Part shown: in pieces, positions 58,182 through 64,000 of the stretch
How positions within the stretch are numbered: position 1 is the stretch's first letter
How the letters are laid out: each line of letters starts with the position of its first letter
Origin: Kineococcus mangrovi
GTDB taxonomy: Bacteria; Actinomycetota; Actinomycetes; Actinomycetales; Kineococcaceae
NCBI RefSeq assembly: GCF_041320705.1
Contig: NZ_JBGGTQ010000006.1
Location: forward strand, 186,001 to 250,000
Reading direction: 5' to 3'
Length of the DNA: 64,000 nucleotides
The notes under the pieces: generated by a model
What the model was told of the DNA's origin: nothing
The model's input: the letters and a program-made list of their open reading frames with translations, nothing else
The model's database searches: none
Program-made: the position numbers and the translations under genes

Positions 58182-58913
58182 TCAGCCGCCGGTGCCCTCG
58201 ACCGGACGGGCGAGGGCACCGGCGACGTCCCGGTGGGCGGCCACGGCGCCGACGTAGCCGGGTGGCAGCCCGGCCAGTCCCACGACGACGAGGTCCGGGG
58301 GCAGCTCGGTCGCGAGAGGTCCCCGGCCGCGGGGTGCTCCGTCGGTGGGGACCTCGACGGCGGTGGGGCCGGCGGCCAGGCCGAGACCGGTCCACTTCAG
58401 GACCGCCTCCTTCCGCGTCCAGCACCGGGCCCGCCACCGCGGCCGTCCGGTGGGCGGCACGAGGTCCAGGACCTCCCGTTCCCGGGGGCCGAGGGCGACG
58501 TCGTCGAAACCGGGGAAGTCGGCGTGCGCGACGAGGTCCACGTCGACCCCCACCGGCCCGGCCGTCGAGGCCGCCACGACGACGACGTCCCCGGCGTGCG
58601 ACGCGGACAGCGCGACGCCGGCGGCCGGACCCCGCCGCACGACGGGGCGGCCGTGGTCGCCGTCGGCCCCGCACGTCCGGCAGGCCCGGGTGACGACGAC
58701 CTCCGCGGCGTCGATCCCGGCCAGGCGCGCGGCCGCCACCCGCAGCAGGTGCGCCGCCACGAGCGAGCGGTCGCGGTCGTCGCTGCGCCGCAGGCGGTCC
58801 GCGCGCCGTCGTTCGTCGGCGGTGGGCCGGACGGTGCGGGCGTGCGCCGGCAGCGGGCCGTGGACCAGCAGTGAGACGCCCGTCTCGGCGCCGGGGACTT
58901 GACGGTGGAACAC
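58182..58913 (-). CDS. Sfp-type 4'-phosphopantetheinyl transferase
   Basis: 243 residues. GVDVDLVAHADF and RWRARCWTRKEAVLKWTGLGL (WxxKEA) are the magnesium and CoA-binding motifs; ALSASHAGDVVVVA is the third conserved segment. It activates carrier domains of siderophore synthetases. It is divergent from the dhbA gene with only 23 bp between starts, filled by an iron box, so it belongs to the iron-starvation regulon. GTG 58913 is the first codon; no ribosome site fits before it. Confidence 0.88.
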   Translation of the reverse strand: MFHRQVPGAETGVSLLVHGPLPAHARTVRPTADERRRADRLRRSDDRDRSLVAAHLLRVAAARLAGIDAAEVVVTRACRTCGADGDHGRPVVRRGPAAGVALSASHAGDVVVVAASTAGPVGVDVDLVAHADFPGFDDVALGPREREVLDLVPPTGRPRWRARCWTRKEAVLKWTGLGLAAGPTAVEVPTDGAPRGRGPLATELPPDLVVVGLAGLPPGYVGAVAAHRDVAGALARPVEGTGG

Positions 58914-58931
58914 GAGGTGAGGCTAACCTTC
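58913..58931. promoter_or_regulatory. IdeR/DtxR-type iron box between PPTase and dhbA
   Basis: AGGTGAGGCTAACCTT (58915-58930) matches 14 of 19 positions of the IdeR/DtxR consensus TTAGGTTAGGCTAACCTAA. It lies between divergent starts (58913 minus, 58937 plus) and would block both when iron is plentiful. Confidence 0.85.
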
Positions 58932-58936
58932 CCCGC

Positions 58937-59701
58937 GTGAGCACAGAACGCGTCGCCGTCGTCACCGGTGCGGCCGGCGGCATCGGCTCCGCGGTCGCCG
59001 AGGTGCTCGCCCCGCGGCACTCGGCGTTGCTGCTGCTCGACCGGGACGGCGACGCCCTGGAGGCCGCCGCGGACCGGCTCGTCGGCACGGGCGTGCGCGT
59101 CCGGACGGCCGTCTGCGACGTCGCCGACCGCGACGGGGTCGACCGCGAGGTCGACCTCGCCGAACGGGAGCTCGGGCCCGTCGAGGAACTGGCCCACGTC
59201 GCCGGTGTGCTGCGTGCCGGGGCCGCCACGGGTGACGGGGACCAGGACTGGGACCTGTCGATGGCCGTGAACGCCGGCGGGACCCGCAACGTCTGCCGCG
59301 CCGTCGCCCGGCACATGGCCCGGCGCCGCCGCGGCGCCATCGTGGCGGTCAGTTCGAACGCCGCCAGGCTGCCCCGCTCCGGCATGGCCGCCTACGCGGC
59401 CTCCAAGGCCGCGGCCACCCGCTACGTCCTGTGCCTGGGTCTCGAACTGGCGCGCGACGGCGTGCGCTGCAACGTCGTCTCCCCGGGTTCGACCGACACC
59501 GCCATGCAGCGGGACCTGCCCGGTGGGCCCGGTTCCGTCGTGCGCGGCGACCTCGACGCGTTCCGCCTGGGCATCCCGCTCGGCCGGTTGGCCGAACCCC
59601 GCGACGTGGCCGAGACGGTGGGTTTCCTGCTGTCCGACGCGGCGCGCCACATCACCCTCACCGACGTCCTCGTGGACGGCGGCGCGTCCCTGCGCTACTG
59701 A
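58937..59701 (+). CDS. dhbA: 2,3-dihydro-2,3-dihydroxybenzoate dehydrogenase DhbA-like
   Basis: 254 residues from GTG 58937. Short-chain dehydrogenase: [23 protein letters not shown], catalytic [22 protein letters not shown] (Ser, YxxxK) and [15 protein letters not shown]. The position before isochorismatase and isochorismate synthase genes and the SNAA / PGSTDT segments indicate the 2,3-dihydroxybenzoate pathway. It oxidises the dihydrodiol to 2,3-dihydroxybenzoate. Start is five bases after the iron box, so it may be leaderless. Confidence 0.88.
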   Translation: MSTERVAVVTGAAGGIGSAVAEVLAPRHSALLLLDRDGDALEAAADRLVGTGVRVRTAVCDVADRDGVDREVDLAERELGPVEELAHVAGVLRAGAATGDGDQDWDLSMAVNAGGTRNVCRAVARHMARRRRGAIVAVSSNAARLPRSGMAAYAASKAAATRYVLCLGLELARDGVRCNVVSPGSTDTAMQRDLPGGPGSVVRGDLDAFRLGIPLGRLAEPRDVAETVGFLLSDAARHITLTDVLVDGGASLRY

Positions 59702-59732
59702 CCCGCCGTCCCGCCCCTCCCGGGAGAAACCC

Positions 59733-60377
59733 TTGAGCGTCACCGACCTGCCCGCCGTCACCGACTACCCGCTGCCCGTGGCCGCCGACCTCCCGCCCGC
59801 GCGGGTTCCCTGGGAGCTGCGCGCTGATCGCGCCGTGCTGCTGCTGCACGACCTGCAGGACCACTTCCTCGACGTCTACGGTCCGGGTTCGGTCCTGCGG
59901 GAAACCCTGTTGCGCAACGTCTCGCGCATCCGGGACGTCGCCTCGGCGGCGGGTGTCCCCGTCGTCTACACGGCCCAGCCGGCGCAGCAGGACCCTGCGG
60001 AACGGGCCCTGCTCACGGACTTCTGGGGCGACGGCATCGGTCGGCGTCCGCACCGGGCGGGGATCTCGGAGCAGGTGGCGCCGCGCGGTGGTGACACCGT
60101 CCTGACCAAGTGGCGGTACTCCGCGTTCCAGCGGTCGACGCTCGCCGAGGACCTCCGGCGCGCCGGGCGGGACCAGCTCGTCGTCACCGGGGTGTACGCG
60201 GGGATCGGCTGCCAGGTCAGCGCCTGCGAGGCGTTCATGCGGGACGTCCAGCCGTTCGTCGTCGGCGACGCCGTCGCGGACTTCGACGAGTCGCGGCACC
60301 GGTCGGCGCTGACGTGGATCGCGAGCACGTGCGGCGTCGTCCGCAGCACCGACGACGTGGTCGCCGCGCTGTCCTGA
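59733..60377 (+). CDS. dhbB: Isochorismatase DhbB-like (no carrier domain)
   Basis: 214 residues from TTG 59733, with CGGGAGA upstream. Isochorismatase signature: AVLLLHDLQDHFLDVYGPG (Asp), TKWRYSAFQRSTL (Lys) and VVTGVYAGIGCQVSACEAFMRD (Cys region). It splits isochorismate to pyruvate and dihydrodihydroxybenzoate. The C-terminal aryl-carrier domain found in EntB/DhbB is missing, so an ArCP must be elsewhere. Confidence 0.9.
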   Translation: MSVTDLPAVTDYPLPVAADLPPARVPWELRADRAVLLLHDLQDHFLDVYGPGSVLRETLLRNVSRIRDVASAAGVPVVYTAQPAQQDPAERALLTDFWGDGIGRRPHRAGISEQVAPRGGDTVLTKWRYSAFQRSTLAEDLRRAGRDQLVVTGVYAGIGCQVSACEAFMRDVQPFVVGDAVADFDESRHRSALTWIASTCGVVRSTDDVVAALS

Positions 60378-60413
60378 ACCTCCCGCCGGACACCTTGACG
60401 GCGCACCGGTGGA

Positions 60414-60432
60414 TGAGGATAGGCTCACCAAA
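60414..60432 (+). promoter_or_regulatory. Second IdeR/DtxR-type iron box
   Basis: TGAGGATAGGCTCACCAAA at 60414-60432 matches 15 of 19 positions of the IdeR/DtxR box. It lies in the 149-bp gap between dhbB and dhbC, suggesting an internal iron-controlled promoter for dhbC and the fused ligase. Confidence 0.75.
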
Positions 60433-60494
60433 CCAGCGGGGTGACGCGGCGTCGCCCCGCACCCACGACGAAACCCCCTGACCAGGAGGAACCC

Positions 60495-60530
60495 GTGCGT
60501 CCCCAGGCACCCGGCGCAGGTCCCGCGTGA
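60495..60530 (+). CDS. Possible 11-codon leader peptide coupled to dhbC
   Basis: CCAGGAGGAACCC provides the best ribosome site in this region, and leads to GTG 60495, which opens an 11-codon frame (VRPQAPGAGPA) whose TGA overlaps the GTG of dhbC (GTGA, 60527-60530). Ribosomes would be delivered to dhbC, which itself has a poor site. The peptide has no evident function; coupling is the inferred role. Confidence 0.45.
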   Translation: MRPQAPGAGPA

Positions 60531-61690
60531 GCACCGGGCTGGCCACCGCCGGCGGCGGGACCACGTCCTCGCTCGAACCGGTCCCGCGCTGGGAGAACGC
60601 GTCCTTCGCCGTGGCCGCGCACTCCGAACTCGTGGTGGCCGAGGGCGGGACGCCCCTCGACGTCCCGCCCGGGTACGGCCCCCACCTCACTCGGGCCGTG
60701 CGCGAGGCGTTCCGCGCCAACGGTTCCAGGGAGGACGACGGTTCCGTCGTCTGCGGGGTGGTGCCGTTCGACCCGGCCGGCACCGCCGAACTCCGCTGGG
60801 TGCCCGACGTCGTCCGCACGCCGTGGGAACCCCGTGCGGCCACCGCCGGCCCCTGCCCCCGCGAGATCCCCGACGACCCCGGCTACCGCGCTGCCGTCGC
60901 GCAGGCCCTGCGCCGCATCGGCGCCGGCGAGCTCGACAAGGTCGTCCTGGCGCGCACCCTCGACACCCCGCTCCCGGGGGGGTTCTCCGTCGACGGGTAC
61001 CTGGACCGCCTCGCGGCGGCGAACCCCCACGGGTGGACGTTCGCCGTCCGGACCACGGAGGGTCTGCTCACGGGGGCGTCCCCGGAACTCGTCGCCGCCG
61101 TCGACGCCACCGGCCTCACCAGCCACCCCCTGGCCGGTTCCCGTCCGCGGCGGGCGGGGCAGACGCAGCCGCCCGCCGATCTGCTCGCCTCCGCCAAGGA
61201 CCGCCGCGAGCACGCCCTCGTCGTGGACCACATCGCCGCCCGGCTGGCGCCGCTCGTCATCGACCTGGACGTCCCCGCCGCACCCGTCCCCACCGCGACG
61301 GACAGCATGTGGCACCTCGGCACGCGCATCACGGGAACCCCGCGTCCGGGCGTGGGGTCCCTCGACGCGGCCCTGCGGATCCACCCCACCCCCGCCGTCA
61401 GCGGAGTCCCCGTCGAGGCCGCCCTGGACCTCGTGCGCACCCTCGAACCCGAACCCCGCGGGAACTACGCCGGTCTCGTCGGCTGGACCGACGCCGCGGG
61501 GAACGGCGAGTGGGCCCTCGTGCTGCGCTGCGCGCTCCTGCGGCCGGGGTCGGCCCGGTTGTCCGCCGGCGCCGGCGTCGTGGCGGGGTCCACCCCCGAG
61601 GCCGAGCACGCCGAGACCGCCGCGAAGTTCGCCACCGCCCTCGCCGCCCTCACCGGCGACGACCTCCCCGGAGAGGCGCACCAGCCGTGA
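60527..61690 (+). CDS. dhbC: Isochorismate synthase DhbC-like
   Basis: 387 residues. Chorismate-utilising enzyme motifs: ELDKVVLARTLD, TFAVRTTEGLLTGASPELVAAV, DRREHALVVDHIAARL (base/His region), HPTPAVSGVPVEAAL and EPEPRGNYAGLVGW then SAGAGVVAGSTPEAEHAETAAKF. These match EntC/DhbC, converting chorismate to isochorismate with magnesium. Start GTG 60527 is translationally coupled to the mini-frame upstream; its stop overlaps the next gene. Confidence 0.92.
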   Translation: MSTGLATAGGGTTSSLEPVPRWENASFAVAAHSELVVAEGGTPLDVPPGYGPHLTRAVREAFRANGSREDDGSVVCGVVPFDPAGTAELRWVPDVVRTPWEPRAATAGPCPREIPDDPGYRAAVAQALRRIGAGELDKVVLARTLDTPLPGGFSVDGYLDRLAAANPHGWTFAVRTTEGLLTGASPELVAAVDATGLTSHPLAGSRPRRAGQTQPPADLLASAKDRREHALVVDHIAARLAPLVIDLDVPAAPVPTATDSMWHLGTRITGTPRPGVGSLDAALRIHPTPAVSGVPVEAALDLVRTLEPEPRGNYAGLVGWTDAAGNGEWALVLRCALLRPGSARLSAGAGVVAGSTPEAEHAETAAKFATALAALTGDDLPGEAHQP

Positions 61691-64000
61691 CCGCGTTGCA
61701 GGACAGCCCCGGCGTCGTGCCCTACCCGGCCGAGGCCGTCGCGTCCTACCTGACGGCCGGGGTCTGGGGCACCGACCGCATCGAGGACCTCGTGGCCGCG
61801 GCCGCGCGGACGACGCCCGACGTGACCGCCGTCGTCGACGCCTCGGGCCGGACGAGCTACGCCGACCTCCTCGACCGCGTCGGGCGGACCGCCGCCGACC
61901 TCGCGGCCGACGGCGTCCGGGACGGGACGACCGTCGTCCTCCAGCTCCCGGGGTCGGCCGACCTCGTCGCCGTCCTGCTCGCCCTGTTCCGCCTCGGCGC
62001 GCGCCCCGTGCTCGCCCTGCCCGCGCACCGGGCGCAGGAGGTCGTGCACGCCGCCCGCGCCGGCCGGGCCACCCACTGGATCGTCGGCGACCTCGACGGT
62101 CCCGCGTCCGACCTCCCCGACCTCACCGCCCGCGTCCACGCCGGGCTGGGGTCCACGGAGCTGAAGGTGCTGCACCGGCCCGCCGGGACGGTTCCCCGGT
62201 CCGGCCGGCCCCACCCGGTCCGGCCGGAGGCCGACGCCGGGGAACTGGCGTTCTTCCAGCTGTCCGGCGGCACCACCGGTCCCTCGAAGCTCGTCCCGCG
62301 GGCCCACCGCGAGTACGCGTACTCCTTCCTGCGCAGCAACGAGCTGTGCGCGGTGGACGCCGCGACCGTCCTGCTCGTCCCGTTGCCCGCGACGCACAAC
62401 TTCCCCCTGAGCTCCCCCGGGTGGTTCGGGGTCCTCGCCGCCGGCGGCACCGTCGTCTTCCCGGCGGGCGCCGATGCGGCCACGGTCCTGACCGCGGTCG
62501 CCGAGCACCGCGTCACCCACGTCGTCGCCGTGCCTCCGCTCGTGCAGCTCTGGCTCGACAGCCCCGACCTGACCGCGGCCGACACCTCCTCGCTGCGCCG
62601 CGTGCTCGTCGGCGGGGCCCGCCTGTCGCCGGCGGTGGCCCGCCGGGTCCACGAGGAGCTCGGCCCGCTGCAACAGGTGTACGGGATGGCCGAGGGCCTG
62701 GTCTGCTACACCTCCCCGGACGACCCGCTGGACCTGCTGATCACGAGCCAGGGCCGGCCGATGTCCCCGCTCGACGAGGTCCGCGTCGTCGACGCGACCG
62801 GGGCCGACGTCCCGACCGGGCAGACCGGTGAACTGCTCGTCCGCGGGCCCTACACGATCCGCGGCTACTACGCGCCCGAGGCGGCCGACCCCGCGACGGC
62901 GGCGGTCAACCTCGACGCGTTCAGCGCCGACGGGTCCTACCGCACGGGGGACCTGGTGCGCCGCAGCGCCGACGGGTCGCTGCGCGTCGTCGGCCGGGTC
63001 AAGGAGCAGGTCAACCGCGGCGGGGAGAAGATCTCCCCGGCCGAGGTCGAGGACCTGCTGCTCACCCACGACGGGGTCCACGACGTCTGCGTCGTCGGCG
63101 AACCCGACGACCACCTCGGGGAACGCTCGGTCGCCTACGTCGTCCCGCGCCCCGGACGGCGCGACGGGCTGGACCGCCGCACCCTGCGCCGGCACCTGGT
63201 CGACGCCTCGCTGGCCGCCTACAAGGTCCCCGACGTGTTCCGCATCGTCGAGGACCTGCCCGCGACGGCCGTCGGGAAGGTCTCGCGCCGCTGCACGCGG
63301 GACCGGGCGGCCCGGCGGCCGGAGGTGCTGGACGTCGTCGGCGTCGGGTTCGGCCCGGCGAACCTCGCCCTGGCCGCCGCCCTGGCCGAACAGGCCGAGG
63401 AGGACCGGCGGGCCGGCCGGGAACCCCTGCGCGCCCGGTTCTTCGAGGCCGCGCCGGAACTGCGCTGGCACGAGGGGATGCTCCTGCCGGACGCGTCGAT
63501 GCAGATCGCCTTCGCCAAGGACCTCGCCACCTTCCGGGACCCGCGGTCGGAGTTCACGTTCCTGCAGTTCCTCGCCGAGCGCGACGGGCTCGCCGACTTC
63601 TTCAACCGCGGGTCGATGACGCCGCTGCGGGTCGAGTTCGCCACCTACCTGCGCTGGGCGGCGGCCAAGCTCGACGACGTCGTGCGCTACGGCAGCCGGG
63701 TCGAACTCGTCCGTCCCGTCCTGGACGGCGGGGTGCTGCAGCACTTCGAGGTCACCGTCGCCAGCACCGGCGGCGTCACCCGGGTCCTGGCCCGTGACGT
63801 CGTCCTCGCCGCGGGTCTGCAACCGGAGCTGCCCGCGGGCGTCGTCCCCTCGGACCGGTTGTGGCACACGGCCGAGCACCTGCACCGGGTCGGTGACGTG
63901 GACCCGGCGACCGTGCGCTCGGTCGCCGTCGTCGGCGGTGGGCAGAGCGCGGCGGAGGTGCTGGCCGACCTGCACGCGCGGTTCCCCCGCGCGCGGCTGC
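61687..64000 (+). CDS. Fusion: 2,3-dihydroxybenzoate-AMP ligase (DhbE) + ornithine/lysine N-monooxygenase, runs off window
   Basis: One uninterrupted frame from GTG 61687 to the window end, at least 771 codons. Residues 1-538 form a DhbE/EntE-type ligase: FFQLSGGTTGPSKLVPR (ATP loop, near 190), ATHNFPLSSPG (aryl site), VYGMAEGLVCYT, YRTGDLVRR, GRVKEQVNRGGEKISP and PATAVGKVSRR (catalytic Lys). A linker of about ten residues leads to a second enzyme: DVVGVGFGPANLALAAALAE (FAD), HEGMLLPDASMQIAFAKDL and FRDPRSEFTFLQFL, then VAVVGGGQSAAEVLADLH (NADPH, near 748), as in IucD/PvdA/SidA. It would activate dihydroxybenzoate and N-hydroxylate ornithine or lysine. No stop or new ribosome site separates the parts. 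Confidence 0.93.
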   Translation, partial: MTALQDSPGVVPYPAEAVASYLTAGVWGTDRIEDLVAAAARTTPDVTAVVDASGRTSYADLLDRVGRTAADLAADGVRDGTTVVLQLPGSADLVAVLLALFRLGARPVLALPAHRAQEVVHAARAGRATHWIVGDLDGPASDLPDLTARVHAGLGSTELKVLHRPAGTVPRSGRPHPVRPEADAGELAFFQLSGGTTGPSKLVPRAHREYAYSFLRSNELCAVDAATVLLVPLPATHNFPLSSPGWFGVLAAGGTVVFPAGADAATVLTAVAEHRVTHVVAVPPLVQLWLDSPDLTAADTSSLRRVLVGGARLSPAVARRVHEELGPLQQVYGMAEGLVCYTSPDDPLDLLITSQGRPMSPLDEVRVVDATGADVPTGQTGELLVRGPYTIRGYYAPEAADPATAAVNLDAFSADGSYRTGDLVRRSADGSLRVVGRVKEQVNRGGEKISPAEVEDLLLTHDGVHDVCVVGEPDDHLGERSVAYVVPRPGRRDGLDRRTLRRHLVDASLAAYKVPDVFRIVEDLPATAVGKVSRRCTRDRAARRPEVLDVVGVGFGPANLALAAALAEQAEEDRRAGREPLRARFFEAAPELRWHEGMLLPDASMQIAFAKDLATFRDPRSEFTFLQFLAERDGLADFFNRGSMTPLRVEFATYLRWAAAKLDDVVRYGSRVELVRPVLDGGVLQHFEVTVASTGGVTRVLARDVVLAAGLQPELPAGVVPSDRLWHTAEHLHRVGDVDPATVRSVAVVGGGQSAAEVLADLHARFPRARL

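Noticed and set aside
63325-64000. Separate monooxygenase gene starting at GTG 63325
   Set aside because: No stop codon separates it from the ligase frame and only a poor ribosome-site-like sequence precedes it, so a fusion is the simplest reading. An internal re-start cannot be excluded.

Overview
The window is very GC-rich DNA (about three quarters G+C by eye), with GTG starts, many four-base NTGA start/stop overlaps, an fhaA-fhaB-pstP-rodA-pbpA-pknB block next to a tRNA-Leu, IdeR-type iron boxes and LGFP/excalibur surface proteins. This fits an actinobacterium; the Kineosporiaceae (for example Kineococcus) are a reasonable guess, but the sequence alone cannot settle the genus.

Layout. 1-2.6 kb: end of a sugar ABC importer operon (solute-binding lipoprotein) divergent from a LacI regulator. 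2.6-7.0 kb: flavin reductase, an unrecognised protein that apparently starts with CTG, and a nitrilase-family amidase overlapping an APC permease. 7.0-15.6 kb: a sugar-import and 3-keto-sugar type catabolic operon (lipoprotein, two permeases without ATPase, TIM-barrel isomerase, Gfo/Idh/MocA dehydrogenase, DUF1080 hydrolase), divergent from a regulator made of two TetR units in one chain. 15.7-20.2 kb: secreted LGFP protein, threonine-dehydratase-like enzyme, GGDEF-EAL protein. 20.2-29.4 kb: a tightly overlapped guanidine/urea carboxylase operon (permease, two DUF1989 subunits, biotin carboxylase, allophanate hydrolase, TetR) behind large inverted repeats.

29.6-43.6 kb is an accessory region. 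Small, mostly unrelated genes on both strands (DUF3800-like, RHH/MazF, two GNATs, 2H phosphoesterase, a TetX-like monooxygenase with TetR and tet-like operators, lactonase-like hydrolase, small membrane proteins, TetR/epimerase) are separated one module at a time by copies of a structured intergenic repeat. Every copy reads on the plus strand whatever the orientation of the genes. I do not recognise this repeat; the layout resembles a cassette array and is the main discovery candidate.

43.7-48.4 kb: bioY with an AMP-ligase and a thiolase, an aminoglycoside-phosphotransferase remnant, a DUF6131 peptide and a methyltransferase. 48.4-56.8 kb: the cell-wall/division signalling operon on the minus strand, lacking pknA between pbpA and pknB. 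56.9-57.1 kb: tRNA-Leu(CAG) with a strong terminator. 57.2-58.2 kb: aldo/keto reductase. 58.2-64 kb: an iron-regulated siderophore cluster (Sfp-type PPTase, dhbA, dhbB, dhbC) ending in one open frame that fuses a DhbE-type aryl ligase to an ornithine/lysine N-monooxygenase and runs off the window, pointing to a mixed catecholate-hydroxamate siderophore.
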